The notes under the pieces were generated by a model. That model made no database searches and was not told the origin of the DNA. It was given only the letters and a program-made list of their open reading frames with translations. A stretch of DNA of 64,000 nt, from NCBI RefSeq assembly GCF_029623955.1, contig NZ_JARSBP010000005.1:1-64000 (forward strand), in the 5' to 3' direction. The translations under genes and the position numbers were made by a program. This DNA is from Mycobacterium sp. 236(2023) (lineage in GTDB: Bacteria; Actinomycetota; Actinomycetes; Mycobacteriales; Mycobacteriaceae). This document shows, piece by piece, positions 51,464 to 60,719 of the stretch (positions within the stretch are counted from its first letter, which is position 1; every line of letters starts with the position of its first letter).

Positions 51464-54238
51464 ATGAACGCACTGCCAGGTCGAGCCGCCGAATGCCAGA
51501 TTCTGCAGGGTGTCCTGACGGGAATCCGTTCGGGGTCCGGCGAAGTGACGGTCCTCCTCGGCGAGGCGGGTATCGGCAAGACGGCACTGCTGGACCATCT
51601 CACGGAGTCGGCGTCGGACTGCCTCGTCCTGCGCGCGACCGGCATCGAGTCCGACATGGAACTCGCCTACGCCGGCCTGCAGCAGTTGTGCGCGCCGATC
51701 CTGGAATATCGACATTCACTGCCGCGCCCACAGCAGGCTGCGATCGGGAGTGCGTTCGGACTCGACGACATGACACCGGCACCCGATCGGTTCCTCGTCG
51801 GCCTCGCTGTCCTCGGACTGCTCGCCGCGGCATCACAGGACCAGCCCGTGCTGTGCATCGTCGACGACCTTCAGTGGTTCGACAGCGTCTCGGCACAAAC
51901 GCTGCTCTTCGTCGCGCGCAGGTTGGTCGCCGAGCGCGTCGGACTGGTGTTCGCGATGCGGACGCCGATCGAGGGCATCGCCGGGTTACCCGCGATCGCG
52001 GTGAGTGGCCTCGCGCCGGACTACGCCCGCGAGCTGCTGGAGTCTGCGTTCCCCGGGCGACTCGACCCCACGGTTCGTGACCGAATAGTCGCGGAGTCAC
52101 GCGGAAATCCGTTGGCGCTGCTCGCGATTCCGCGCGGACTGAGTGCCATCGAGCTCGCCGGCGGCTACCAGCGGCCGGACCACCGCCCGGTCGCCGCCGA
52201 CATCGACGACCACTACCGGGCCACGTTGGAGTCCCTGCCCTCGGACACCCGGCGGGCGTTGTTGCTGGCCGCCTCCGAGCCTCTCGGAGATCCGGCGCTG
52301 CTGCGCGCCGCCATGGAGCGGATGGGCATTCCGCCGAACGCGTTGACCCCCGCCGTCGACGCCGGGCTCGTCAGCGTCGACACGCGTGTTCAGTTCCACC
52401 ATCCCCTGGCTCGTAGCTCCGCGTACCGAACGGCCCCACTCGCCGAGCGCCGGGCCGCCCATGCGGCGCTGGCCGACAGCACCGACCCCGTGACCGACCC
52501 GGACCGCAAGGCCTGGCACCGGGCGCTGGCCGTCGAGGGGGTCGACGAGCCGGCGGCACACGAGCTGGAAGCCTCGGCCCGCCGGGCCCGCCTGCGCGGC
52601 GGCACGGCAGCGGCGGCGGCCTTCCTGACCCGCGCCGTCGAACTGACTCCTGATCCGGCGACGCGGGGGACGCGCGCCCTGGCCGCCGCCGAAGCACATC
52701 GCGAGGTGGCGTCCTTCGACATTGCCCACGATCTGCTGGCCGCGGCCGAGCTGGCGCCGCTGACCGACCTGGAGAAAGCGCGGCTGGCCCAGCTGAAGAC
52801 ACGGCTGGCATTCGCGGGCGCACGAGCCAATGGTGATGCGGACGCGTTGATCGACTCCGTCGACGAATTCGCGGCTATCGCAGCGCAATTGGAGCGGATC
52901 GATCACGGTATGGCGACCGAGTCGTACCTGGAGGCCATGAGCGCCGCGATGTATGTCGGCAGGCGGGCAGGTTCTCGCGCCGCCGAGATCGCGGTCGCCG
53001 CGCGCGCGGCCTTCGCGGGTAAGCCGCCGACCCGCCCGCTCGACGAAGTCACCCACGCAGTGGCGGACCGATTGGCACTCGGGCCGGCCGCAGCGATGCC
53101 TGCGATGCGGGCCGCCCTCGATTCCCTCAAACGGGCCGGCCGCGACACCGCCGCCGGACACGGCCATGAGTGGTTCTGGCTCGCGTTTCCGATCGTCCAC
53201 GAGTCACTGGTCCACGAAGCGTGGGACGACGACGGTTGGGAGGTCATCTCGCAGAGCGCCACCCGCATCGCGACGGACAGGGGTGCCCTGACATTGCTCC
53301 CTGCCGCGCTTCTGTCGCGCGCGGGGGCACAGATGGAGAAGGGCGAGCTCGCCTCGGCGAAGGCGTATGTCGCTGAGGCCAACGACATCTCGATCGCGAC
53401 CGGGTACACGCCGCTGAAGTACCACAGGATGGTGCTGACCGCTTGGTGCGGCGAGGAGGTCGAGGCGACCCGCTTGATCGCGTCCGCTCTCAAGGACGGC
53501 GCACGGCGCGGCGAGGGCCGAATCGCCGGGCTCGCCCACTACGCCGCGACGATCCTCAACAACGGCGCGGCACGGTACCCCGCTGCCCGGGACGCCGGCC
53601 GCCTTGCCGCCGAGTACGAGGACCTCGGCTTCATCAGCGAGCTCCTCCTCGAACTCGTGGAGGCTGCCGCGCGCGCCGGCGACGAAGCGACCGCCGCCGA
53701 GGCGTTGGACCGCCTGGAGGAGCGCACGCTGGCCAGCGGCACGCATCGTGCCCTCGGCTCGTTGGCCAGGGCGCGGGCACTCGTCGCGGACGGCGAGGGC
53801 GCCGAGGACTTCTTCCTCGCAGCGATCACGCATTTCGAGCAGACAAGCCAGGCTATACAGCACGCGCGCACCCGCCTGCTGTACGGGGAATGGCTGCGCA
53901 GAAACCGTGCCGCCGCCCGTTCCCGTGAGCATCTGAAGTATGCGCACGAGGCGTTACTCCGGATGGGCTCCAGGGCATTCGCCGAGCGGGCGCGCAAGGA
54001 GCTCATCGCCGCGGGAGCCAAGACGCGCAAACAGCCCGCCCGGCCTGGGGAGCAGCTGAGCCCTCAGGAACTCCAGATCGCCCAGCTGGTGAGCCAGGGT
54101 CTGACCAACCAGGAGATCGCCGGCCAGTTGTTCCTCAGCGCCCACACTGTCGAGTATCACCTGCGAAAGGTGTTCCCCAAGCTGGGTATTCGGTCGCGCC
54201 GGGAGCTTCGGTCGAAGCTCGCGGCGGGAAGCCCCTAG
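51464..54238 (+). CDS. Large ATP-binding LuxR-family (LAL) transcriptional regulator
   Basis: This is a 924-residue STAND-type regulator. The N-terminal ATPase has Walker A GEAGIGKT (residues 33-40) and Walker B VLCIVDDLQWFD near 125-136. A long helical/TPR-like middle section follows, and the C-terminal LuxR/NarL helix-turn-helix lies at about 860-920 (LSPQELQIAQLVSQGLTNQEIA ... HTVEYHLRKVFPKLGI). The target genes are unknown; the nitroreductase/NmrA/cupin operon starts at the far side of the convergent neighbour, and the LAL stop is two bases from the nitroreductase stop. It may respond to a small ligand with ATP-driven assembly. Confidence 0.93.
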   Translation: MNALPGRAAECQILQGVLTGIRSGSGEVTVLLGEAGIGKTALLDHLTESASDCLVLRATGIESDMELAYAGLQQLCAPILEYRHSLPRPQQAAIGSAFGLDDMTPAPDRFLVGLAVLGLLAAASQDQPVLCIVDDLQWFDSVSAQTLLFVARRLVAERVGLVFAMRTPIEGIAGLPAIAVSGLAPDYARELLESAFPGRLDPTVRDRIVAESRGNPLALLAIPRGLSAIELAGGYQRPDHRPVAADIDDHYRATLESLPSDTRRALLLAASEPLGDPALLRAAMERMGIPPNALTPAVDAGLVSVDTRVQFHHPLARSSAYRTAPLAERRAAHAALADSTDPVTDPDRKAWHRALAVEGVDEPAAHELEASARRARLRGGTAAAAAFLTRAVELTPDPATRGTRALAAAEAHREVASFDIAHDLLAAAELAPLTDLEKARLAQLKTRLAFAGARANGDADALIDSVDEFAAIAAQLERIDHGMATESYLEAMSAAMYVGRRAGSRAAEIAVAARAAFAGKPPTRPLDEVTHAVADRLALGPAAAMPAMRAALDSLKRAGRDTAAGHGHEWFWLAFPIVHESLVHEAWDDDGWEVISQSATRIATDRGALTLLPAALLSRAGAQMEKGELASAKAYVAEANDISIATGYTPLKYHRMVLTAWCGEEVEATRLIASALKDGARRGEGRIAGLAHYAATILNNGAARYPAARDAGRLAAEYEDLGFISELLLELVEAAARAGDEATAAEALDRLEERTLASGTHRALGSLARARALVADGEGAEDFFLAAITHFEQTSQAIQHARTRLLYGEWLRRNRAAARSREHLKYAHEALLRMGSRAFAERARKELIAAGAKTRKQPARPGEQLSPQELQIAQLVSQGLTNQEIAGQLFLSAHTVEYHLRKVFPKLGIRSRRELRSKLAAGSP

Positions 54239-54240
54239 TG

Positions 54241-54900
54241 TCAGTCGTTGACGAAGACGACGTTCTCCGAGATGTCGTTGCGGGGTATCGCGAGTCGGTT
54301 CGCGGGAAAGTCGGGATCCGCATAGCCGATACACAGTCCACACAGAATCGTGTGGTCGTCGGGGATGCCCAACTGCTCGCGGACGATGTCCGGATAGAGG
54401 GCCGTCGACACCTGGACGCAGCTGTCGATCCCCCGCTCGGTGAGCGCGAGGAGCAGGGTCTGCAGGAACATGCCGACTCCGACCGCATCGGCCAACCCGA
54501 GGTCGCGGTGCATGGCGACGATGCCCGCGACGGGCGCGTGAAAGAACTCGAAGTTGCGGAGCTGGGCGTTCCATCGGCCTTCGGCGTCGTCGCGCGCAAT
54601 GCCCATCGACCCGTACACCAGCGCACCGAGTTCACGCCGGAGTTCGGCGAACGAGTCCGGAAGTCCCAGTGACACCGGCGGATTGACGCGTACCTCCGCA
54701 GACAGGGCGGCGGCGAGCTTGTCACGGCGTGCCCCGGAGGCCAGGAAGACTCGCCACGGTTGCACGTTCGAGTTCGAGGGCGCGCGCATCGCAAGGGTCA
54801 GCGCCTCACGCAGCGCGTCATCGGGAACGGGGCGATCCGGCAGGAACATGCGTACCGAACGCCTGCGGTTGACGACGTCGTCGAGAAGATCACCGGTCAT
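54241..54900 (-). CDS. Nitroreductase-family flavoprotein
   Basis: The 219-residue protein has the nitroreductase FMN site RRRSVRMFL (residues 12-20), RAPSNSNVQPWRVF around 39-52, and a C-terminal GLCIGYADP plus R-x-D/N tail. Length and motifs match the NfnB/NfsB-type FMN enzymes of mycobacteria. The likely role is reduction of quinones or nitro compounds using NAD(P)H. It is last in a coupled operon: its start overlaps the stop of the NmrA-like gene. Confidence 0.92.
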   Translation of the reverse strand: MTGDLLDDVVNRRRSVRMFLPDRPVPDDALREALTLAMRAPSNSNVQPWRVFLASGARRDKLAAALSAEVRVNPPVSLGLPDSFAELRRELGALVYGSMGIARDDAEGRWNAQLRNFEFFHAPVAGIVAMHRDLGLADAVGVGMFLQTLLLALTERGIDSCVQVSTALYPDIVREQLGIPDDHTILCGLCIGYADPDFPANRLAIPRNDISENVVFVND

Positions 54901-55640
54901 CGTGCGCCCAACCAGTCGCCGAGGGTGGTGTGTCCGCGGTCGGCGTCCCCGCCGGCGATCAGGCTGGACTTCTCGACCGGCGTGCCGAAGTACGTCGCCG
55001 ACGGGTCCACGAGCACGGGAATATCGTTGCCCTGCTTGCTCAGAACCTGCCGCGCCATCTCGGCGAACGTCATCGGCTCCGGGCCGCCCAGATCGAGCAC
55101 ACCGTTGACGGGGTCACCGACAGCCACCTCGGCGACAGCCGCCGCGACCTCTGCCGACGCGATCGGCTGAATCAGCGCGTCCGGGGCGTGCACTTCAGAA
55201 TCGACGATCATCGATCCCACGATCACCTCGACGAGTTCGTGGAACTGGGTGGCCCGCAGGATGGTGAAGGGTATCCCCGATGCTGCGATCGTTTTCTCCT
55301 GCAGCAGTTTTCCGCGTAGGTACCCACCGCCCCGCACGGTGTCGATGCCGACGATGGAAAGCAGCACATAGTGCCCGACGCCCGCTGCCTTCGCGGCGCA
55401 CGTGACGTTGGCCGACGTGGCGGTGAAGTACGCCAGCGCAGCATCGTCGTCCATCGTCGGCGAATTCAGCACATCGACGACGACGTCGGCGTCCGCGAGT
55501 GCCTCGGCGAGCCCGGTGCCGATAGCGGCGTCGACTCCTGTCGCGCGTGATGCGCTGTTCACGTCGTGGCCCGCGGCGGTCAGTAACGGGATGGCCTGCG
55601 AGCCGATCTGACCGGTCGCACCGAGCACGGTGATCTTCAT
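54897..55640 (-). CDS. NmrA-like NAD(P)-binding protein 1
   Basis: The protein has 247 residues. The atypical SDR (extended) nucleotide motif is GATGQIG (residues 7-13), with VVVDVLNSPT and LSIVGIDTVRGGGYLRGK (around residues 90-110) in place of the usual YxxxK; the PFTILRATQFHE segment is typical of this NmrA subgroup. Paralogous to the next gene. The start ATG 55640 follows a GAGGAAG site and overlaps the neighbour's stop. Either a redox enzyme or a nucleotide-sensing regulator. Confidence 0.88.
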   Translation of the reverse strand: MKITVLGATGQIGSQAIPLLTAAGHDVNSASRATGVDAAIGTGLAEALADADVVVDVLNSPTMDDDAALAYFTATSANVTCAAKAAGVGHYVLLSIVGIDTVRGGGYLRGKLLQEKTIAASGIPFTILRATQFHELVEVIVGSMIVDSEVHAPDALIQPIASAEVAAAVAEVAVGDPVNGVLDLGGPEPMTFAEMARQVLSKQGNDIPVLVDPSATYFGTPVEKSSLIAGGDADRGHTTLGDWLGAR

Positions 55641-56398
55641 TTCGCTTCCTCTGTGCGGTAGTCGCTGTCGAGCCATTCGTCGTAGGTAAGCCGACCGTGC
55701 AGGCTCTCCGCGGAACCGCGGAGAGCACCGGAACGCACTGCCCGCCAATACTTTCCGGGAAGCGACACCCCGATGGGGCGGCGCCGCACGCTGTCATGGG
55801 CATAGAGGCGACGGACCAGTCCGATGAGCGTCTCGTCGCGGGGTCCGACGAGGTCGGTCACCCGTCCCGCGGGTCCGGCCTCGGCGAGGTCGAGCAATCG
55901 TTCGGCGACCTCCCGCGCGGCCACCGGGCGCATCAGCATGGCGGGAACCACGGTCACCGGACCGATCGTCCCCTGCTGGGTGGCCTGCCCGACGAACTCG
56001 TGGAACTGCGCAGCCCGCGCGATGGTCCACGGCACCTCGCCGTCGGTGACCACCCGCTCCTGCGCCAGCTTGCCCGCGTAGTAACCGGTGTCGATGTCGT
56101 CGATACCGACGATCGACAGCGCCACATGGTGGGCAACGCCGGCCTGCTTCTCGGCGGTCTGAAGATTGCGGGTCGCGGTGGTGAAGAACGCGACAGCTTT
56201 GCCCGTGTTCATCGTCATCTGGCTCGTCACGTCGATGACGACCTGGGCGTCGGACATGGCCTCGGCCAGGCCGCGCCCGGTGGAGACGTCCTGACCGGAG
56301 GAACGCGACAGGGCGACGACCTGATGTCCGCGCCGCTGCGCCTCTGCGAGCACGTGGCGCCCGACGGTCCCGGTCGCCCCGGCGATGACCATCTTCAT
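55637..56398 (-). CDS. NmrA-like NAD(P)-binding protein 2
   Basis: The protein has 253 residues with GATGTVG at 7-13 and the same VALSIVGIDDIDTGYYAGKLAQERV and RAAQFHEFVGQ segments as the upstream paralogue, but with a longer C-terminal tail (GALRGSAESLHGRLTYDEWL). The two are tandem duplicates in one coupled operon; both keep the nucleotide site. It overlaps the cupin stop (ATGA). The pairing suggests a heterodimer or sequential steps. Confidence 0.88.
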   Translation of the reverse strand: MKMVIAGATGTVGRHVLAEAQRRGHQVVALSRSSGQDVSTGRGLAEAMSDAQVVIDVTSQMTMNTGKAVAFFTTATRNLQTAEKQAGVAHHVALSIVGIDDIDTGYYAGKLAQERVVTDGEVPWTIARAAQFHEFVGQATQQGTIGPVTVVPAMLMRPVAAREVAERLLDLAEAGPAGRVTDLVGPRDETLIGLVRRLYAHDSVRRRPIGVSLPGKYWRAVRSGALRGSAESLHGRLTYDEWLDSDYRTEEAK

Positions 56399-56808
56399 GA
56401 CTCGGCCCTGGGAACGCGGCGGTCTGCGCGGGCAGCGAGTTCGTCGTCGTCGACGAGGACGAACATCTGCTCGCCGGGCTTGCACAGCATCGTGACGAGG
56501 AAGCGGAGCGGGATGTCGTCGCGGTTGTTGCCGTCGGAGTAGTGGATGACGTCGCCGCCCGGCTCCCAGAAGGCCTCGCCGGCCTTGATGACGCGCGGTG
56601 CTTCTCCTTCGAGTTCGAACAGCATCTCTCCCTCCAGCACGTAGCCGAAACACGGCCCGCTGGGGTGGCGGTGCGGCGGAGCTCCCGGGTCACCGGGACC
56701 CCACTCGATGACCGACGTCATGGCGTCGGCCCCTTCGGGGATGTGCGGCGGCGTGACGCTCTGAATCACCGTCATCGCCTTCATCAGCTTCTCGAAAACG
56801 TCCGACAT
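56395..56808 (-). CDS. Cupin-domain protein
   Basis: This 137-residue protein contains one conserved cupin. The metal motif 1 is PPHRHPSGPCFGYVLEGE (residues 44-61) and motif 2 is GDVIHYSDGNNRDDIPLRF. His-rich motif 1 and the lone Glu suggest a metal-binding dioxygenase, isomerase or sensor. First gene of the cupin/NmrA/NmrA/nitroreductase operon; ATG 56808. The 88 bases upstream, before the sigma gene, contain no clear promoter match. Confidence 0.88.
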   Translation of the reverse strand: MSDVFEKLMKAMTVIQSVTPPHIPEGADAMTSVIEWGPGDPGAPPHRHPSGPCFGYVLEGEMLFELEGEAPRVIKAGEAFWEPGGDVIHYSDGNNRDDIPLRFLVTMLCKPGEQMFVLVDDDELAARADRRVPRAES

Positions 56809-56896
56809 GGTCCGTGCCCTCCAGCGCTTGTTGTTCGTCGTCCTGATACGACGTTCGCACCGGTGAGGGGGCAGGCGAATCACGGAAAGTCCGTAG

Positions 56897-58033
56897 TCAG
56901 TGCCCGCGTAGTGCCGCCGCCTTGGACATGAGGTGGTTGCGTTCTGCCAGATTGGTCGCCTGCTGAGCGGCTTCGGCGTAGAGCCGGGCCGCGGCAGCCG
57001 TGTGACCGGCGCGTTCGTGGAGGTAGGCCGATGATGCGGTGTGGCGTGGGAGGGACGGATCCAGCTCGGACAGCGCGGCCAGACCCGCTCGTGGGCCGTC
57101 GGCCTCACCCACTGCGACGGCCCGGTTGAGGCGGACAATCGGGCTGTCGGTCAGCCGAACCAGCTCGTCGTACCACTCGACGATCTGCACCCAATCGGTC
57201 TCGGCGGCCGTCTGCGCATCACCGTGCAGTGCCGCGATGGCCGCCTGCGCCTGATACTCGCCGAGCCGGTCCCGCGCCAGCGCCGCCTGCAGAATCGCGA
57301 CGCCCTCGGCCATGAGGGCCCGGCTCCACAGGCTTCGGTCCTGTTCTGCCAGCGGGACCAGCGCCCCGTCGGGCCGCGTCCTCGACGGCCGCCGGGCGTG
57401 GTGCAGCAGGAACAGGGCGAGCAGCCCCGCCGCTTCCTCGTCGGTGGTGGCGGCGGCGAGTTGCCTGGCGAGCCGGATCGCTTCCGCCGCAAGGTCGATA
57501 TCGCCCGAGTACCCCTCGTTGAAGACCAGGTACAGCACCTTGAGCACGGTGCGGAGCTCGCCGGGCTGATCGAGGCGGACGTCGCTGACGGTGCGTTTGG
57601 CCCGGCTGATGCGCTGCGCCATCGTCGATTCGGGCACCAGGTAGGCCTGTGCGATCTGGCGGGTGGTGAGACCACCGACGGCGCGCAAGGTCAGGGCGAC
57701 GGCCGACGCGGGACTCAGGCTCGGGTGCGCGCACAGGAAGTAGAGAGCCAAGGTGTCGTCAACCGACTCCGCGGGATCGGGCGCGGGCTCGTCGAACGCT
57801 TGCGCCTCGCGGCGGCGGCGAGCGGTGTCCGATCGTGCGATGTCGACGAATCGGTGCCATGCCGCCGTAACCAACCAGCCCTTCCGGTCGTCGGGCGGAT
57901 TGTCCGGCCACACGTCGACGGCCCGGATCAGCGCTTCCTGGACCGCGTCCTCGGCGGTGGAGAAGTCCGCGCCTCGGCGGACGAGCGCGGCCAGGACGCC
58001 GGGGATCAGGCTCCTGAGCTCGCACTCGTCCAT
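56897..58033 (-). CDS. ECF42-type sigma factor
   Basis: The 378-residue protein is far longer than a usual ECF sigma (about 180). Sigma2 is near residues 5-70 (DFSTAEDAVQEALIRAVDVWP), sigma4 near 105-165 (LTLRAVGGLTTRQIAQAYLVPESTMAQRISRAK) and a 200-residue helical/TPR-like C-terminal domain follows. That domain, with the adjacent YciI/DGPF gene, is the defining layout of ECF42 factors, whose C terminus is needed for activity instead of an anti-sigma factor. The start ATG 58033 has GGCAGG upstream; GTG 58048 is an alternative that abuts the upstream stop. Confidence 0.9.
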   Translation of the reverse strand: MDECELRSLIPGVLAALVRRGADFSTAEDAVQEALIRAVDVWPDNPPDDRKGWLVTAAWHRFVDIARSDTARRRREAQAFDEPAPDPAESVDDTLALYFLCAHPSLSPASAVALTLRAVGGLTTRQIAQAYLVPESTMAQRISRAKRTVSDVRLDQPGELRTVLKVLYLVFNEGYSGDIDLAAEAIRLARQLAAATTDEEAAGLLALFLLHHARRPSRTRPDGALVPLAEQDRSLWSRALMAEGVAILQAALARDRLGEYQAQAAIAALHGDAQTAAETDWVQIVEWYDELVRLTDSPIVRLNRAVAVGEADGPRAGLAALSELDPSLPRHTASSAYLHERAGHTAAAARLYAEAAQQATNLAERNHLMSKAAALRGH

Positions 58034-58048
58034 AGCGCCTGCCGACAC

Positions 58049-58456
58049 CTACTCGGTGATCGTCGGCGCGTGGCTCATCAGCGGGCGCATTTCGAGCCAT
58101 TCGTGGATGGGTCTGCCGCCTGCGCCGGGCGCTGCCGACAGTTCACCGGCCAATTCGACGGCGCGCTCATAGGAGTCCACATCGATGATCATCCAGCCTG
58201 CGATCAGGTCTTTCGTCTCCGCGAACGGTCCGTCGGTGATTGGGGGTTTGCCCTCGCCGTCGGAACGCACCCATGCCCCCTCTGGCGCGAGCGCCTGGCT
58301 GTCGACGAACTCGCCGCTCTCCCTGAGCCGGTCCGCGAAATCGTTCATGTACTGCACGTGGGCCTCGAACTCGCCCGGCGCCCACTGATCCATCGGCACG
58401 TCGTTCACGGACGCCGGTGCGCCGCGGTAGTGCTTGAGGAACAGGTACTTCGCCAT
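58049..58456 (-). CDS. YciI-like (DGPF) protein
   Basis: The 135-residue protein is of the YCII/DGPF family: MAKYLFLKHYRGA start, GEFVDSQALAPEGAW, TDGPFAETKDLIAGWMIID (the DGPF motif itself at residues 74-77, D-G-P-F) and a Cys-poor ferredoxin-like fold. In actinobacteria these proteins are the regular partner of ECF42 sigma factors. First in the two-gene unit and 106 bases from the divergent PLD gene. Confidence 0.93.
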   Translation of the reverse strand: MAKYLFLKHYRGAPASVNDVPMDQWAPGEFEAHVQYMNDFADRLRESGEFVDSQALAPEGAWVRSDGEGKPPITDGPFAETKDLIAGWMIIDVDSYERAVELAGELSAAPGAGGRPIHEWLEMRPLMSHAPTITE

Positions 58457-58562
58457 CGGTTTCTCCCTTCGCGTGGCGACCCTTGTCGGTCACGTACCCC
58501 TGGGACGGAGCCGCCGCACCATTCTCGACATGGTCTCCGGCCGGATCGGGTAATGCGACTGG

Positions 58563-60107
58563 GTGGCCGAATCGACGGAGTGGTTCCTCGCGGCGGGAGA
58601 ACGCGGCAACACCGCGACGTCGATACCCGACTGGAGCGTGGGGAACCGGGTCGAGCCGCTGATCCACGGAGCGACCTATTTCGATCATCTGGCCACCGAG
58701 GTCGCCCGGCTTGGTCCCGGCGATCACTTGTTCTTCACCGACTGGCGTGGCGATCCCGATCAGCGGATGCGCGACGGGGGTCCGACGGTCGCCGAGCTCT
58801 TCTCCGACGCGGCGCGCCGCGGCGTCATCGTCAAGGGTCTGGTGTGGCGTTCCCACCTGGATTGGTTCTCCTACAGCGAGGAGGAGAACCAGCACCTCGG
58901 CGAAGACATCGAGGCCGCAGGCGGCGAGGCGCTCCTCGATCAGCGGGTGCGTTTCGGCGGCTCCCATCACCAGAAACTGGTGGTGCTGCGCCATCCGGGC
59001 GCCCCCGAACTCGACGCCGCGTTCGCCGGCGGGATCGACCTCTGCCATTCGCGACGCGACGACGGCGAGCACCGCGGCGATGCCCAGGCGGTCCAGATGG
59101 CGCCGGCGTACGGGGACCGACCGCCCTGGCACGACGTGCAGCTGCGCATCCACGGACCGGCGGTCGGCGCGCTGGACACCACCTTCCGGGAACGCTGGAC
59201 GGACCCGGCGCCGCTCGACATGCTCTCCCCCATCGCATGGATCGTGGACAAGCTGCGGCGCGCCGATCTGAGTGCCGGCGAGTTGCCGGAGCAGCCGCCC
59301 GACCCCCCGGCCTGCGGCCCCCACTCGGTGCAGGTGCTGCGCACCTATCCCGACGCCCACTTCGAGTTCGACTTCGCCCCGCACGGCGAGTTCAGCATCG
59401 CGCGGGGTTACACGAAGGCGGTCCGGCGCGCGCGAGCCCTCATCTATCTGGAGGACCAGTACCTGTGGTCCAGACAGGTGTCGCACCTGTTCGCCGAGGC
59501 GCTGGACGCCAACCCCGGCCTGCACCTCATCGCGGTGGTTCCGCGCCACCCCGACGTCGACGGTCGTTTCGCGTTGCCACCCAACCAGATCGGACGCAAA
59601 CAGGCCATCGACACGTGTCGCGAGGCCGATCCCGAGCGCGTCCATGTGTTCGACATCGAAAACCACGTCGGCACACCGGTGTACGTACACGCCAAGGTGT
59701 GCGTCATCGACGATGTCTGGGCCTCGGTGGGCAGTGACAACTTCAACCGCCGGTCCTGGACGCACGACAGCGAACTGTCGTGCGCGGTGCTGGACGACAC
59801 CGGGGAGTTCGCCCGGGATCTGCGGCTGCGACTGCTCCGTGAGCACCTCGACCGGGCGGCCGACGGCAGCCAGGACGACGACCTTGTCGACCCCGCGGAC
59901 GTCGTCGCCACCGTCACCGCGTCAGCGCAGGCTCTGCAGGACTGGTACGACGGCGGCCAGGTCGGTCCGCGGCCCCCGGGGCGCCTGCGCCCGCACCGTC
60001 CGGAACAACTCAGCCGGCTCACGCGTCTGTGGGCCGAACCGGTGTACCGCGCCGTCTACGACCCCGACGGTCGTTCCTATCGCGACCGTCTCCGGCGCCG
60101 TTGGTGA
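58563..60107 (+). CDS. Phospholipase D-like protein
   Basis: The protein has 514 residues, GTG start. The second HKD motif is complete (VHAKVCVIDD, H-x-K-x4-D). The first reads HHQKLVVLR at residues 135-143, where the last position is Arg instead of Asp. Between them lies the usual FxxDxR-rich loop (GGIDLCHSRRDD). Because H136 and K138 remain, catalysis may persist. The gene is intact, unlike the decayed PLD at 30511. The substrate (phospholipid or nucleic-acid phosphodiester) is unknown. Confidence 0.88.
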   Translation: MAESTEWFLAAGERGNTATSIPDWSVGNRVEPLIHGATYFDHLATEVARLGPGDHLFFTDWRGDPDQRMRDGGPTVAELFSDAARRGVIVKGLVWRSHLDWFSYSEEENQHLGEDIEAAGGEALLDQRVRFGGSHHQKLVVLRHPGAPELDAAFAGGIDLCHSRRDDGEHRGDAQAVQMAPAYGDRPPWHDVQLRIHGPAVGALDTTFRERWTDPAPLDMLSPIAWIVDKLRRADLSAGELPEQPPDPPACGPHSVQVLRTYPDAHFEFDFAPHGEFSIARGYTKAVRRARALIYLEDQYLWSRQVSHLFAEALDANPGLHLIAVVPRHPDVDGRFALPPNQIGRKQAIDTCREADPERVHVFDIENHVGTPVYVHAKVCVIDDVWASVGSDNFNRRSWTHDSELSCAVLDDTGEFARDLRLRLLREHLDRAADGSQDDDLVDPADVVATVTASAQALQDWYDGGQVGPRPPGRLRPHRPEQLSRLTRLWAEPVYRAVYDPDGRSYRDRLRRRW

Positions 60108-60135
60108 ACCCGTTTCGTTGCACATTCGATATCAA

Positions 60136-60162
60136 CGTTTGTCCCAACAGTCACATGGGTAA
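60136..60162 (+). promoter_or_regulatory. SigF-type promoter
   Basis: CGTTT (60136-60140), 16-base spacer, GGGTAA (60157-60162): nine of ten core positions of the SigF consensus. The predicted start is about 60169, giving a leader of about 65 bases to the ATG at 60234. Confidence 0.5.
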
Positions 60163-60233
60163 CTCTTATCACAGCGCGGCGGCGCGCCCGCGCGGTCCAC
60201 ATAAATGAAGAAAGAGACGAATGGGATACCAGG

Positions 60234-60716
60234 ATGAACACAGTTCTTTACTTGAGCGCCCGCGGCGCCGTATATGAGACCCGCGCCTACACCAAGGCGG
60301 ACATCGAGAAGCTGATGCAGGACCAAGGTCTGTACTGCCTGACCAGCACAGACCGGCAATTCGACTTCTGGTTCAGCCCCACGACGCACGGCTGCCAGCG
60401 TCGCGTCAACCTTGCTGCCACCGAACTGCTCTTGGCAACAACAGGTTTCACGGCGAAGTCAGTTCCGCTGCTGCGCGGCTCCGTGGTGATCGCCACCCAT
60501 GACGCCGACGGCGACCTCGACGGCCTCAGCTGGCAGCAACTCGACATGCTGGTGCATCGGAGCCGCTCGCTGACCAAGCGCGACGACCGCGTACTCGGCC
60601 GCCGGATCCAGCGCGACGCGCGTCGGGATCAGCGCAAGACCACACCGGCGCAGACGCCGGTGTCGACGCCTGCGCCGGTCAGCTGTGCGCGTCCGCGCAC
60701 CTCTGCCTCGCGATAG
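60234..60716 (+). CDS. Conserved mycobacterial hypothetical protein
   Basis: The protein has 160 residues. The core (residues 1-115) looks globular, starting MNTVLYLSARGAVYETRAYT and containing GLYCLTSTDRQFDFWFSP; the C-terminal 45 residues are basic (RRIQRDARRDQRK) then Thr/Pro-rich and probably disordered. The gene is well supported by codon composition and the SigF-type promoter. No function is recognised. Convergent to the CbiM-like gene, three bases between stops. Confidence 0.7.
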   Translation: MNTVLYLSARGAVYETRAYTKADIEKLMQDQGLYCLTSTDRQFDFWFSPTTHGCQRRVNLAATELLLATTGFTAKSVPLLRGSVVIATHDADGDLDGLSWQQLDMLVHRSRSLTKRDDRVLGRRIQRDARRDQRKTTPAQTPVSTPAPVSCARPRTSASR

Positions 60717-60719
60717 GAC

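Noticed and set aside
57041..59737. An 898-codon open frame on the plus strand
   Set aside because: It overlaps the ECF42 and YciI genes antisense and the PLD gene in another frame; no plausible start or domain.
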